Assembly (NCBI GenBank): GCA_015492395.1
Contig: WGFD01000139.1
Coordinates: 1 to 12,808, forward strand
Source of the DNA: Deltaproteobacteria bacterium
Lineage (GTDB): Bacteria > Desulfobacterota > GWC2-55-46 > S146-70
Length of the DNA: 12,808 bases
Reading direction: 5' to 3'
Of the stretch, positions 1 to 8,910 are shown one piece after another. The notes under the pieces are model-generated. The model made no database searches and was not told the DNA's origin. It worked only from the letters and a program-made list of their open reading frames with translations. The stretch's first letter is position 1, and every line of letters starts with the position of its first letter. A program made the translations under genes and the position numbers.

Positions 1-544
<544 letters not shown>

Positions 545-557
545 TTATATAGATGGC

Positions 558-1046
558 TCATCCTTTCAACTTCAGGCTCCTCGCCAATGCAATCCTTCCC
601 GTCCTGGCCACCTCCTTGATGCCGAAAGGCCGCAGCAGTTCGGAAATGGCCCGTATCTTCTCCTCGTCACCGGTAATCTCGACAGTATATGACTTCGGAC
701 CGACGTCGACCACCTTCGCCCTGAATATGTCAACTATCCGCAGGATCTCAGCCCTGTGGTCCTCTGTGGAGTGTACCTTGATGAGGGCCAACTCCCTCTC
801 TATATACTCCTGCCCCGTAAGGTCATTGACCTTGATAACGTTGATGAGTTTATTGAGTTGCTTCGTGATCTGCTCGATTACCTTGTGGTCCCCACTCGTA
901 ACTATGGTCATCAGAGAAACCTTGGGATCCATGGTCTCTGCAACACAGAGGCTTTCAATATTAAAGCCCCTCCCTGAAAAGAGGCCGGACACCCTGCTCA
1001 GGACACCGAACTCGTTGTCCACCAGTACCGATATGGTATGACGCAA
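558..1046 (-). CDS. ilvN: Acetolactate synthase small (regulatory) subunit
   Basis: Regulatory subunit of acetohydroxyacid synthase; it binds the catalytic subunit, raises its activity and usually confers valine feedback inhibition. The 162-residue length is normal for the family. An N-terminal ACT domain spans about residues 3-77, with NEFGVLSR at 11-18 and GRGFNIESL at 26-34, the usual effector-binding region. A C-terminal ACT-like domain follows, with the family's 'RPFGIKEVARTGRIAL' type ending. I chose a TTG start at 1046 because AAGGAG lies 6 nt upstream and the protein then begins MRHTISVLVDNE, as in most homologues. An in-frame GTG at 1070, overlapping the ilvB stop by one base, would add eight residues (MFLKKECG) but has no visible ribosome binding site. 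The gene follows ilvB by 23 bp. Confidence 0.95.
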   Translation of the reverse strand: MRHTISVLVDNEFGVLSRVSGLFSGRGFNIESLCVAETMDPKVSLMTIVTSGDHKVIEQITKQLNKLINVIKVNDLTGQEYIERELALIKVHSTEDHRAEILRIVDIFRAKVVDVGPKSYTVEITGDEEKIRAISELLRPFGIKEVARTGRIALARSLKLKG

Positions 1047-1069
1047 ACCGCACTCCTTCTTTAAAAACA

Positions 1070-2761
1070 CTATACTAAGAGCATCTTGTTTATAGGCTGG
1101 CCGGCAGGCACCATCGGGTAGACGTTCTCCTCTCTATCTACTACAAAGTCCATTATTACAGGCCTGTCCTTTATAGAGAGGGCCTCTTTTATTACGCCGT
1201 CCACCTCTTGCGGCGCCGCGGCGCGCAGACCGGCAGCGCCGTATGACTCTGCAAGCCTTACAAAATCCGGCATCACCTCGATACAGGTGGAAGAGTATCT
1301 GCTTCCATAAAAGAGCTCCTGCCACTGCCTTACCATGCCCAGAAACCTGTTGTTCAGGATCGCCACCTTAACCGGAAGCCTGTACTGAACCGCGGTGGCC
1401 AGTTCCTGTATATTCATCTGGATGCTGCCGTCACCGGCTATATCTATAACCACCCTGCCGGGGCAGGCTATCTGTGCGCCTATAGCCGCGGGAAAACCGT
1501 ATCCCATCGTTCCTAGACCGCCGGATGTAAGAAAAGTCCGTGGCTTGTTGAACTTGAAGAACTGTGCGGTCCACATCTGGTTCTGGCCAACCTCGGTGGC
1601 TATAATCGCCTCCCCTTTGGTCAGTTCATACAACCTCTCGACGACGTACTGCGGTTTTATCTTGTTCACACTCTTCTTGTACGAGAGTTTATGTGTGTTG
1701 TCCCACCCCTCTATCTGTCTTCGCCAACCGGCAAGTCTCCCCTTCTTTCCCCGCACCTTCATCTCGCTCAGTGTGCGGCTCATCTCTTTAACCACCAGTC
1801 TGACATCACCGACGATAGGGATGTCGACCTTTACGTTCTTGCTTATGGATGTAGGGTCTATATCGATATGTATTATCTTGGCATATGGAGCGAACTCATC
1901 GATCTTTCCTGTAACCCTGTCATCGAATCTGGCGCCTATTGCGATCAGGCAATCCGTGTTTGTTACCGCCATGTTGGCACAATACGTACCGTGCATGCCG
2001 AGCATGCCCAGGAATAGCGGGTGGGTGCCTGGGAAGCCGCCAAGACCCATAAGGGTCGTCGTTACGGGAATACTGAGTCTCTCTGCAAACTTCAACAGCT
2101 CCTTTGCAGAGTCTGAAAGGACAACGCCGCCGCCCGCATATATCACCGGCCTCTCAGCCTGAAGTATGCCCTCTACAGCCCTCCGTATCTGCCTGGAATG
2201 GCCGCGAAAGGTAGGTTGATAAGTAGGCATCGACACCTCGTCAGGGTACCTGAAGTGCTCTGTGTTGGTGAGCACATCCTTCGGCAGGTCTATCAAAACA
2301 GGACCGGGTCTGCCGCTCATAGCTATGTAGAAGGCCTTCTTGACGATAGTCGCCAAGTCCTTGATGTCCTTGACAAGATAGTTATGTTTAGTGCAAGGAC
2401 GTGTAATGCCGACTATATCCGCCTCCTGAAATGCGTCGTTGCCTATAAGCGCCGTAGGCACCTGTCCTGTGAGGACGACAAGCGGTATGGAGTCCATGTA
2501 GGCAGTGGCAATGCCGGTAACGGTGTTGGTGGCACCGGGACCGGAGGTCACCAGCACGACACCTGGTTTTCCCGTAGCCCTTGCGTAACCATCCGCCATA
2601 TGCACCGCCCCCTGCTCGTGCCTGACCACTACATGCCTAAGCGACGAGGAAAATAAGGCGTCATAAACTGGCAAGACCGCGCCGCCAGGAAAACCGAATA
2701 TGGTATCCACGCCTTCCTTTTCAAGGGCAGTTATCAGTATCTCCGATCCTGTCATATTCAT
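1070..2761 (-). CDS. ilvB: Acetolactate synthase large (catalytic) subunit
   Basis: Thiamine-diphosphate and FAD-dependent enzyme that condenses pyruvate with pyruvate or 2-ketobutyrate, the first common step to valine, leucine and isoleucine. At 563 residues it has the usual three domains. The N-terminal TPP-binding domain carries [13 protein letters not shown] (22-34) and the catalytic glutamate of RHEQGA (Glu49). The central domain carries [11 protein letters not shown]. The C-terminal domain holds the TPP/Mg motif, GDGS at 443-446 to NN at 470-471, then GMVRQWQ. The C-terminus ends [14 protein letters not shown], as in valine-sensitive biosynthetic enzymes rather than the FAD-free catabolic AlsS type. 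The start is 10 bp after the ilvD stop and has no convincing Shine-Dalgarno, so translation is probably coupled to ilvD; a second ATG two codons on (MTGSEI) is equally possible. Confidence 0.97.
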   Translation of the reverse strand: MNMTGSEILITALEKEGVDTIFGFPGGAVLPVYDALFSSSLRHVVVRHEQGAVHMADGYARATGKPGVVLVTSGPGATNTVTGIATAYMDSIPLVVLTGQVPTALIGNDAFQEADIVGITRPCTKHNYLVKDIKDLATIVKKAFYIAMSGRPGPVLIDLPKDVLTNTEHFRYPDEVSMPTYQPTFRGHSRQIRRAVEGILQAERPVIYAGGGVVLSDSAKELLKFAERLSIPVTTTLMGLGGFPGTHPLFLGMLGMHGTYCANMAVTNTDCLIAIGARFDDRVTGKIDEFAPYAKIIHIDIDPTSISKNVKVDIPIVGDVRLVVKEMSRTLSEMKVRGKKGRLAGWRRQIEGWDNTHKLSYKKSVNKIKPQYVVERLYELTKGEAIIATEVGQNQMWTAQFFKFNKPRTFLTSGGLGTMGYGFPAAIGAQIACPGRVVIDIAGDGSIQMNIQELATAVQYRLPVKVAILNNRFLGMVRQWQELFYGSRYSSTCIEVMPDFVRLAESYGAAGLRAAAPQEVDGVIKEALSIKDRPVIMDFVVDREENVYPMVPAGQPINKMLLV

Positions 2762-2771
2762 TAACGTTTAT

Positions 2772-4424
2772 CTATTTCAAGACGGCCCCTGTATTGGCCG
2801 CAGATACAAGCCTGGCATACCTTGAAAGCCATCCCTCCTTTATCTTTGGTTCGGGAGGCGTCCACTTAGCCCTTCTCCTGGCGATCTCTTCTTGGGATAC
2901 CATGAGTTCCATCCTCCTCGAAGGTATATCCAGGTCGATGGCGTCGCCATCCTTTATGATGGAGATAGGACCGCCCTCCATAGCCTCGGGGGATATATGT
3001 CCGACACACGGTCCTCTTGTCCCCCCGGAGAAGCGCCCATCGGTGATGAGTGCGACCGAATCGCCCAGACCCATTCCCGATAGCGTGGCCGTAGGCGCAA
3101 GCATCTCCCTCATGCCAGGCCCGCCTTTCGGGCCCTCATACCTTATGACAATACAATCGCCCGGCCTTATCCTGCCCCCTGTAATCGCCTTCATGGATGC
3201 CTCTTCACTGTCGAATACGCGGGCCTTTCCTTGAAAACGCATCATCCTGTCGCTTACTCCGGACTGTTTTACGACTGCCCCCAACGGCGCGATGTTTCCC
3301 TTAAGAATGGCTATACCTCCCTCCTTATGATACGGCCTTTCTAAGGGTCTTATCACCTCTTCATCTATAAAGTCGACACCGTTTATAATACCCTTGATCC
3401 TCCTTCCAGAGACCGTAGGGTTGTTCTTTATCACACCCTCCAACCGCTTGAGAACCGCAGGTATGCCACCCGCCCAGTGAAGGTCCTCCATGTAGTGGTC
3501 ACCCACCGGTTCAATGGAAGTTATGTGGGGTGTCTCCCTGCTGAGTATGTCGAACAGATCGAGCGGAAGTCTTATACCTGTATCGTGCGATATCGCCAAT
3601 AGATGCAGCACCGTATTGGAAGAGCCTCCCAGGGCCAGATCCACCCTTATGGCGTTTTCGAAGGCCCTTCTGGTCATTATCTTCCGTGGTGTCACTCCTT
3701 CGTCTACGAGCTCCACAATGCGCCTGCCGCTCTCAAAAGCGATCCTCCTTTTCTCCGCGGAGACGGCAAGGGCGGTCCCACAACCGGGGAGGCTCATACC
3801 CATAACCTCCGTGAGGGAGTTCATCGTGTTTGCTGTATACAGCCCCTGGCAGCTGCCTACCCCGGGGCATGCGCCGGCTTCGCACGCGGCGAGCTCACCT
3901 TTCGATATCTTCCCCTCTCTGAACTTCCCCATAGCCTCGAATGTGTTACGTATAAACGAGAGCTTCTCTCCTCTGTAACGTCCTGTCATCATCGGGCCGG
4001 CTGTAACCACTATCGCCGGTATATCAAGCCTGCCGGCGGCCATCAACATGCCGGGCGTAATCTTATCGCAATTGGTAAGGAGTACTATGCCGTCAAAGGC
4101 GTTGGCCTGTGCCACGGATTCTATGAGGTCTGCGATAAGCTCCCTGGCCGGGAGCGAGTAATGCATTCCCTTGTGACCCATGGCGATACCGTCACATATT
4201 GCCGGCAGACCGAATATGAACGGATACCCGCCTCCCGAATGAACACCTTTCTCGATGAATCGCTCCAGGTCTCTCATCCCTATGTGTCCCGGAACCATGT
4301 CGGTAAAGCTGGAAGCTACGCCTATAAACGGCTTGCCCATCTCCCTGGACGAGATGCCGGTTCCATAGAGGAGTGCTCTGTGCGGTCCTCTCTCAAGCCC
4401 CTTTTTTATTCTATCGCTCTTCAT
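2772..4424 (-). CDS. ilvD: Dihydroxy-acid dehydratase
   Basis: Iron-sulfur enzyme that dehydrates dihydroxyisovalerate and dihydroxymethylvalerate to the 2-keto acids of valine and isoleucine. The 550-residue protein carries the family's motifs: CDGIAMGH at 77-84 (Mg2+ ligand Asp78), NCDKITPGM at 118-126, the cysteine pair of [18 protein letters not shown] (Cys186 and Cys192), and [10 protein letters not shown] at 462-471 with Ser466, the proposed catalytic base. At 44-47 it reads VPGH, as in Escherichia coli IlvD, where the plant-type [2Fe-2S] branch has a cysteine. I therefore infer the oxygen-sensitive E. coli-like cluster type. The start lies 4 bp after the DUF465 stop with no clear Shine-Dalgarno, which suggests translational coupling. 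It catalyses the third common step although it comes first among the ilv genes here. Confidence 0.97.
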   Translation of the reverse strand: MKSDRIKKGLERGPHRALLYGTGISSREMGKPFIGVASSFTDMVPGHIGMRDLERFIEKGVHSGGGYPFIFGLPAICDGIAMGHKGMHYSLPARELIADLIESVAQANAFDGIVLLTNCDKITPGMLMAAGRLDIPAIVVTAGPMMTGRYRGEKLSFIRNTFEAMGKFREGKISKGELAACEAGACPGVGSCQGLYTANTMNSLTEVMGMSLPGCGTALAVSAEKRRIAFESGRRIVELVDEGVTPRKIMTRRAFENAIRVDLALGGSSNTVLHLLAISHDTGIRLPLDLFDILSRETPHITSIEPVGDHYMEDLHWAGGIPAVLKRLEGVIKNNPTVSGRRIKGIINGVDFIDEEVIRPLERPYHKEGGIAILKGNIAPLGAVVKQSGVSDRMMRFQGKARVFDSEEASMKAITGGRIRPGDCIVIRYEGPKGGPGMREMLAPTATLSGMGLGDSVALITDGRFSGGTRGPCVGHISPEAMEGGPISIIKDGDAIDLDIPSRRMELMVSQEEIARRRAKWTPPEPKIKEGWLSRYARLVSAANTGAVLK

Positions 4425-4428
4425 CTTA

Positions 4429-4671
4429 TTATTGTACGGAGTCGTTCCTGCCCTCCCGGTGCCGTAACAGTATCTCCTCCATCTTATCTTTAGCTATCAA
4501 CTTCAGCTTCTTCAGTCTCTGTTTCTCTTCCCTGTCGGATTCTGCCAGGTAAGGCCTCTTGTTCAGTTTATCCACCTTTTTACCGTATGCCCTGTGCATC
4601 TCGTAGGCCTTACGGAACTCTTCGTCTTCTTCAAGCAGTTGTTGCAGGGTTTCATCTTCTATAAGTTCCAT
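4429..4671 (-). CDS. Small DUF465 (YdcH-like) coiled-coil protein
   Basis: An 80-residue, highly charged protein of unknown function. It matches the DUF465/YdcH pattern: an N-terminal helix with [14 protein letters not shown] (about 14-27), a short break with 'KRPYLAESD', and a second helix with [18 protein letters not shown]. Two antiparallel helices are predicted; there is no signal peptide, membrane segment or metal motif. The ATG at 4671 is preceded by AGGAGGT at 5 nt. An in-frame TTG five codons upstream falls inside that ribosome binding site and is rejected. It is the first gene after a strong promoter and sits 4 bp from ilvD, so it is co-expressed with the branched-chain amino acid genes. 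That placement does not show a role in the pathway; DUF465 genes occur in many contexts. Confidence 0.88.
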   Translation of the reverse strand: MELIEDETLQQLLEEDEEFRKAYEMHRAYGKKVDKLNKRPYLAESDREEKQRLKKLKLIAKDKMEEILLRHREGRNDSVQ

Positions 4672-4695
4672 CTTGCACCTCCTCAAAGATTAGTG

Positions 4696-4724
4696 ATGTT
4701 AATATAATATACCTTTCTTGTCAA
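4696..4724 (-). promoter_or_regulatory. Sigma70-type promoter for the DUF465-ilvDBNC operon
   Basis: On the minus strand TTGACA (4724-4719) is followed by a 17-bp spacer and TAACAT (4701-4696): a perfect -35 and a 4/6 -10 in a very AT-rich stretch, in contrast to the GC-richer genes around it. The expected start near 4689 gives an untranslated leader of only about 18 nt, which contains the AGGAGGT ribosome binding site. That leaves no space for a leader peptide, T-box or riboswitch, so any regulation is likely by a protein acting at the promoter. No T-tract terminator is seen after tsaB, so read-through from upstream may also contribute. Confidence 0.75.
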
Positions 4725-4772
4725 TATATCCAGGCCGGGGAAACTATCTGTGCATGCATATACGGAGTGTTT

Positions 4773-5435
4773 TTACTCCACGTATGTGCCCCGCTTATAT
4801 GCCGGAACTATCTCCAAGGCTGTATACTCTTTTCCACATCTACCTAAAGCCAACCTTGCAATATTGGAAGACCGTATGCTCCACAGATGGTTGGGCGCAA
4901 GGATGGCACCCTTGATGTTTTCTTTTATCAGATGTCCATAACTCCTTATAGCGTCTCCAAGAAAGACCACCTCCTTTGCCGTCATGCGATCATACAACAA
5001 TTCAGGGGGGATCGCCTTTGCTTCATCCACTGCATTCAACACGCTTCCTTTCCATCTGTATTGGGCCGCATAAATCTCTCCCCTCCTCGCGTCCAATATG
5101 GGGCATATGGTCAGGCCGGAAAAGGGTATGTTCATGGCCAGCGCCATGAGGGACGAGACGCCTACTACCGGTTTATTCATCGCCCAAGCCAGTCCCTTAA
5201 TAGTGCTTATCCCCACACGCAGCCCTGTAAATGAACCCGGTCCGGTAGAGATGGCGAAGAGCTCCACCTCTTCTATCTCCAGGGCGGCTTCTTTCATCAG
5301 ATAGTCCATACCAGCCAGGAGCCGGCGGGAGTGTGCCGTCCCGCTTCCCAATATAAGCTCTCCAAGGATGCTGTCATTATCGAGCAATGCAACGCTTCCG
5401 GAGGAAGTGGAGGTATCGACCGCCAATACAATCAT
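4773..5435 (-). CDS. tsaB: tRNA N6-threonylcarbamoyladenosine biosynthesis protein TsaB
   Basis: Partner of TsaD and TsaE in making t6A37 on ANN-decoding tRNAs. It belongs to the ASKHA fold but is not itself the catalyst. The 220-residue protein starts MIVLAVDTSTSSGSVAL, the phosphate-1-like loop of the family, and has the diagnostic TGPGSFTGLRVGIS at 64-77 followed by KGLAWAMNKPVVGVSSL. A second conserved patch, ICPILDARRGEIYAAQY, lies near 109-125. Length is near the family's 220-235. The start ATG overlaps the rseP stop as ATGA, so translation is probably coupled; no separate Shine-Dalgarno is visible. It is the last gene of the envelope run, about 100 bp before the next ORF, and the ilv promoter lies in that gap. 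Confidence 0.95.
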   Translation of the reverse strand: MIVLAVDTSTSSGSVALLDNDSILGELILGSGTAHSRRLLAGMDYLMKEAALEIEEVELFAISTGPGSFTGLRVGISTIKGLAWAMNKPVVGVSSLMALAMNIPFSGLTICPILDARRGEIYAAQYRWKGSVLNAVDEAKAIPPELLYDRMTAKEVVFLGDAIRSYGHLIKENIKGAILAPNHLWSIRSSNIARLALGRCGKEYTALEIVPAYKRGTYVE

Positions 5436-6736
5436 TTGAAGAAGAGGCGCAGTATGTCGTTATAGGTGACGACTACCATCAGGAGTATGAGCAGAGCGAT
5501 CCCAACCTGCTGGATTATCACCATAGTCTTCTCGTTCAGGGGTCGACCCCTCAGGCCCTCTATCCCAAAGAAGAGGAGGTGCCCTCCATCGAGCACCGGG
5601 AAGGGGAAGAGATTCAGGATGCCCAGTTGCAGGCTCAAGAACGCCATAAGTGAAAGAATAGCCGAGGTCCCGGTCTCTGCAGCCTGCCCTGCTACTTGGG
5701 CTATCATGATAGGACCACCAAGTGTCTTGATCGACAGCTCGCCAAGGAATAGCTTTTTCATTATTATGAATACAAGAACCATCAGGTCCATTGACTTTTT
5801 CACACCCTTTTCGATAGACTCTGAAAGACCATATCTCTTGATGATACTCTCCTGCATGGGTGATATCCCTATCAGATAACCGCCCACCCCTTTCTCCCAC
5901 CTTGGCCTGATAGCAACCTCGCGGATATCCCCATTCCTTTCCAGGATGATGCTCTTTTCTCTCCCGTCACCCTTTATCATATTATGCACCTCCAGCCAAT
6001 GGCTAACCTCAATGCCGTCGATGGAGAGTATCGTGTCACCTGTCTGGAGCCCCGCCTTGTCGGCAGGATAGCCCTTGGATACCGCACCAATAACGGGGCG
6101 CATGGGTGGATATAGGCCGCCCATATCCTTCAAGCCGTCGCTAGCCGCAGTGAGCAAAAGTTCCGTCTCCAGATATTTCCCCTCCCTGTCTATCCTTATG
6201 CTCACTATGTTGCCCGGGCTGGCTAGTATTATCCCTGTCAGCGCCTCCCAGTTCTTTACACTCTTTCCATTCACCTCTCTGAGGAGATCCCCCTTTCTTA
6301 TGCCGGCCTTCCATGCGGCGCTCCCTTCTTCTACGTACCCGACGACCGGCTTCCCTTCCAGATAGACTGGGACCTGGATGCCGATAATATAGATTATGGG
6401 CATCAGGATAACGGCCAGGATGAGGTTCATAACGGGACCGGATACAACTATGGCGGCTCTCTTGTAGATAGGCTTGTGAGTGAAGGATCGTTCCCTGTCG
6501 GCATCCGAAACGGTTTCATCCTGGGACTCGCCAACCATCTTGACGTAACCGCCGAGGGGCAATAGAGACAACCTATACTCCGTCTCGCCTGTTTTAAATC
6601 CGGCGATCTTTGGTCCGAAACCCAGCGAAAACTTCTCAACACCGACGCCGCAGAGTTTGGCCATGGCAAAGTGTCCCAACTCGTGTATAAATATCAGTAT
6701 GCCTAGTACGACAACAAAGGATATTACTGTAGTCAT
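5432..6736 (-). CDS. rseP: RIP metalloprotease RseP (site-2 protease, two PDZ domains)
   Basis: Inner-membrane zinc protease that cleaves within transmembrane segments, classically the anti-sigma factor RseA in the sigma-E response, and that also clears signal peptides. The first membrane helix contains HELGH (residues 18-22: zinc ligands His18 and His22, catalytic Glu19). The third ligand is Asp383 in LDGGH (382-386), preceded by the N-L-F-P-F-P-V motif. Two PDZ domains lie at about 130-197 and 214-278, between the second membrane helix (about 95-120) and the C-terminal pair. The two PDZ domains match the proteobacterial RseP arrangement rather than the single-PDZ RasP type. At 434 residues it is complete. 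GGGG precedes the ATG closely. A 198-bp gap separates it from dxr, and it overlaps tsaB by 4 bp. The substrate in this organism cannot be read from the window. Confidence 0.96.
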   Translation of the reverse strand: MTTVISFVVVLGILIFIHELGHFAMAKLCGVGVEKFSLGFGPKIAGFKTGETEYRLSLLPLGGYVKMVGESQDETVSDADRERSFTHKPIYKRAAIVVSGPVMNLILAVILMPIIYIIGIQVPVYLEGKPVVGYVEEGSAAWKAGIRKGDLLREVNGKSVKNWEALTGIILASPGNIVSIRIDREGKYLETELLLTAASDGLKDMGGLYPPMRPVIGAVSKGYPADKAGLQTGDTILSIDGIEVSHWLEVHNMIKGDGREKSIILERNGDIREVAIRPRWEKGVGGYLIGISPMQESIIKRYGLSESIEKGVKKSMDLMVLVFIIMKKLFLGELSIKTLGGPIMIAQVAGQAAETGTSAILSLMAFLSLQLGILNLFPFPVLDGGHLLFFGIEGLRGRPLNEKTMVIIQQVGIALLILLMVVVTYNDILRLFFK

Positions 6737-6934
6737 ATTCCCCTTTTTACCCCCTATCCTGCCATTAAGATACCAGACGGCTCCGTAAAAAGTCCATCCG
6801 CTGTGTCGTGTGCCCGCCTATACGTTATAACCGACAGGCCACTACGGCATACGCTTGTCATACTGTTGCAATCTTCAGGATTCGCGTGCCTCGCGGCCGA
6901 AGCTTTTATAGCGTGGCGTCCCTATTTTCGACTT
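6737..6934. other. 198-bp dxr-rseP intergenic region, no gene recognised
   Basis: The largest gap within the gene run; elsewhere in the envelope cluster the genes overlap or nearly touch. No ORF with a convincing ribosome binding site and no tRNA-like fold was seen. On the minus strand it contains a pyrimidine run in GGACTTTTTACGGAGCCGTC, a short ACGG-AG-CCGT inverted repeat, the palindrome GTTATAAC, and TGGTATCTT (an extended -10-like element, about 40 bp upstream of rseP). The last could be a weak rseP promoter but has no matching -35. Forward-strand reading of part of it as an ORF continues into the antisense of dxr and is not credible. Confidence 0.5.
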
Positions 6935-8098
6935 TTATATGAGTTTATCATATTTATCCAGCAATTCATTCGCCCTCCTGTGTGCCCACCTGTCGATCTC
7001 GACTATACCATCAAGGTCGTATTCATTGTGTGGGGAGTGTTCGCTCATGACCGACTCTATAAGTTCGGGTATGACGGTAAACGGTATCCTCTTCTTTAAA
7101 AAGGCCTCGACTGCCACTTCATCCGCGGCATTCAACGCCGCCGGCATCGCCTTGCCCTCCTCAAGGGCGGCAAACGCAAGATTCAGGCAGGGGAACCTCT
7201 TCATATCCGGTTCAAAGAACTCGAGACTCTTCAAAGTAATGAGATCAAGGGGAGGGGCGCCGGAATCTATTCTTTCCGGATATGAGAGTGCATAGGAGAT
7301 AGGCCCCTTCATATCAGGAGTACCCATCTGCGCCATTATGGAGCCGTCTATATACTCTACCATGGAGTGAATGACGCTCTGGGGATGAATAAAGACCTTG
7401 ATACACTCGGGCTCCATAGTGAAGAGCCATCTTGCCTCTATAACCTCGAGTCCTTTATTCATTAAGGTGGCGGAGTCTATCGTCACCTTATTCCCCATAT
7501 CCCAGTTCGGGTGTGCCAGGGCCTCTTCAGGCGTTACACTGCTCAGCCTCTTCAGGGGTGTGTTGAGAAATGGACCACCGGAAGCGGTGAGTAGCAGACT
7601 CCTTATATCCTCTCGCCTGTGTCCTTCCATTGACTGGAAGATAGCGCTATGTTCGCTGTCGATGGGTAAGAGGCGTATGCCCTTTTCTCTGACTTCGGCC
7701 ATTACCAGGCTGCCGGCCATTACCAGGACCTCCTTGTTGGCGATGGCAACGTCTTTGCCCGCCCCTATTGCAGTGAGGGTTGGCCTAAGGCCCGCTGCAC
7801 CGGAGAATGCCGACACCACGAGGTCAGCCCCTTCCGCCCCTGCCACGGAGTTGGCTCCATCTTCACCGTAAGTAAGAATAGGGCCGCCGGATAGCTGTTT
7901 CTTGAGTGCAGCACGGTCCTCTTCTAGGCAGACGGATACAACTGCCGGGTTGAACTCTTCGATCTGCTTTTTCAGGAGCCTGATATTTCTGCCCGCCGCC
8001 AATCCAACCACCTTAAACCTGTCAGGATGCCTTCTTACGATCTCAAGCGTACTCTGGCCTATCGACCCCGTAGAACCCAATACGGCGAGCCTCTTCAT
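6935..8098 (-). CDS. dxr: 1-deoxy-D-xylulose 5-phosphate reductoisomerase
   Basis: Second step of the MEP (non-mevalonate) isoprenoid pathway: rearrangement and NADPH reduction of DXP to 2-C-methyl-D-erythritol 4-phosphate. The 387-residue protein begins MKRLAVLGSTGSIGQSTLEI, the NADPH-binding loop. IANKEVLVMAG is at 119-129. The metal-binding DSEH is at 147-150 (Asp147, Glu149), with the third ligand in MNKGLE (Glu218). Other conserved patches are TASGGPF (171-177), HPNWDMGNKVTIDSATLMN (196-214) and HPQSVIHSMVEY. I chose the ATG at 8098, which overlaps the cdsA stop as ATGA and gives the usual N-terminus. An in-frame ATG at 8107 (MEDMKR) is possible, since the GGAGG between the two is close to the second start (2 nt). 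Its product feeds the isoprenoid chain used by UppS two genes upstream. Confidence 0.97.
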   Translation of the reverse strand: MKRLAVLGSTGSIGQSTLEIVRRHPDRFKVVGLAAGRNIRLLKKQIEEFNPAVVSVCLEEDRAALKKQLSGGPILTYGEDGANSVAGAEGADLVVSAFSGAAGLRPTLTAIGAGKDVAIANKEVLVMAGSLVMAEVREKGIRLLPIDSEHSAIFQSMEGHRREDIRSLLLTASGGPFLNTPLKRLSSVTPEEALAHPNWDMGNKVTIDSATLMNKGLEVIEARWLFTMEPECIKVFIHPQSVIHSMVEYIDGSIMAQMGTPDMKGPISYALSYPERIDSGAPPLDLITLKSLEFFEPDMKRFPCLNLAFAALEEGKAMPAALNAADEVAVEAFLKKRIPFTVIPELIESVMSEHSPHNEYDLDGIVEIDRWAHRRANELLDKYDKLI

Positions 8099-8910
8099 AT
8101 CCTCCATATTCCGGTATCCATAAGTTTTATATAGTAGTAAAGAAATGGAAGAGGAAGTATGATACTGTCTATCCTGTCCAATATGCCGCCGTGTCCCGGG
8201 ACAACGAAGCCGGAGTCTTTTGCCCCCACACTCCTTTTTAAAGATGACTCTATGAGATCTCCAAGCTGGCCCAATATCCCCATGATTAGTGCGATCAAGA
8301 TGGTATCTGCCGTACCGATAACCCCGCTGAGAATGAAACGGTGTAGAGCAAAGGATACAAGTATCCCACCTGCAAGACCGCCTATGGCTCCCTCGATCGT
8401 CTTATTCGGGCTAATGGCCGGGGCGAGTTTGTGTCTTCCAATCGCCCTGCCTGTATAGTATGCGAATGTGTCGTTCCCCCATACGATAGAGAAGAGTAGA
8501 AGCAATAGCCATTGACCGTTTTCGAGGGACCTGATAAGCATCATATAGGAAAATAACAGAGGTATGTATACTATGCCCAGCAGTCCGAACGCGACAGGTA
8601 CGACGGATTGAGCGGGAGCCCCTCTGTGAGAGATGAGACGAAAGAGAAAGAGCAGGAAGAGAGCGATGACCAGGATGAGTGGAGCTGTCCCCGGGCCTCT
8701 CCACGAGACAGATGCCATCAGTAGGACTCCAACAACTATTACAAGAGATTTGAAGCCCCGTTCAATCTTGGAGAAGACCAAGAGAGAATACTCCCAAAGA
8801 GCTGTAGCCGTCACTAAGAAGGCAACTGCAAAGAGCCATGCAAATGGTGTATAGAGTAAGATATAAATAAGAACAGGGGCGGCGATAATGCCGGTTAGGA
8901 CCCTCTTCAG
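8095..8910 (-). CDS. cdsA: Phosphatidate cytidylyltransferase, apparent CTG start
   Basis: Integral membrane enzyme making CDP-diacylglycerol from phosphatidate and CTP, the branch point for bacterial phospholipids. The C-terminal signature is intact at about residues 223-248: S-L-K-R, then K-D-S-G, P-G-H-G-G and D-R-I-D in the correct spacing. Most of the rest is hydrophobic helices. The first ATG/GTG/TTG codon in frame is GTG at 8814, which would give 239 residues and lose the first membrane helix. Translating upstream from CTG at 8910 gives 271 residues, the usual length. Its N-terminus, reading KRVLTGIIAAPVL after the initiator, is typical of CdsA. AGGAGG lies 5 nt before this CTG, and the uppS stop codon is in the same frame just upstream, so nothing longer is possible. 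A base error turning ATG into CTG is the main alternative. Confidence 0.92.
   Translation of the reverse strand: MKRVLTGIIAAPVLIYILLYTPFAWLFAVAFLVTATALWEYSLLVFSKIERGFKSLVIVVGVLLMASVSWRGPGTAPLILVIALFLLFLFRLISHRGAPAQSVVPVAFGLLGIVYIPLLFSYMMLIRSLENGQWLLLLLFSIVWGNDTFAYYTGRAIGRHKLAPAISPNKTIEGAIGGLAGGILVSFALHRFILSGVIGTADTILIALIMGILGQLGDLIESSLKRSVGAKDSGFVVPGHGGILDRIDSIILPLPFLYYYIKLMDTGIWRI

Noticed and set aside
1395..2162. 255-codon open frame on the plus strand
   Set aside because: Antisense to ilvB, low-complexity Ser/Pro/Leu-rich translation, no family resemblance. A shadow.
3603..4493. 296-codon open frame on the plus strand
   Set aside because: It is antisense to ilvD and the DUF465 gene, whose frames are strongly conserved; it has no ribosome binding site and no recognisable domain. 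A shadow of the coding strand.
4764..4779. GGAGT-AAAAAC-ACTCC hairpin at the end of tsaB as a terminator
   Set aside because: Only a 5-bp stem that includes the tsaB stop, with no T-tract following on the minus strand.
6803..7099. 98-codon plus-strand frame starting in the dxr-rseP gap
   Set aside because: More than half of it is antisense to dxr; no ribosome binding site or family match.
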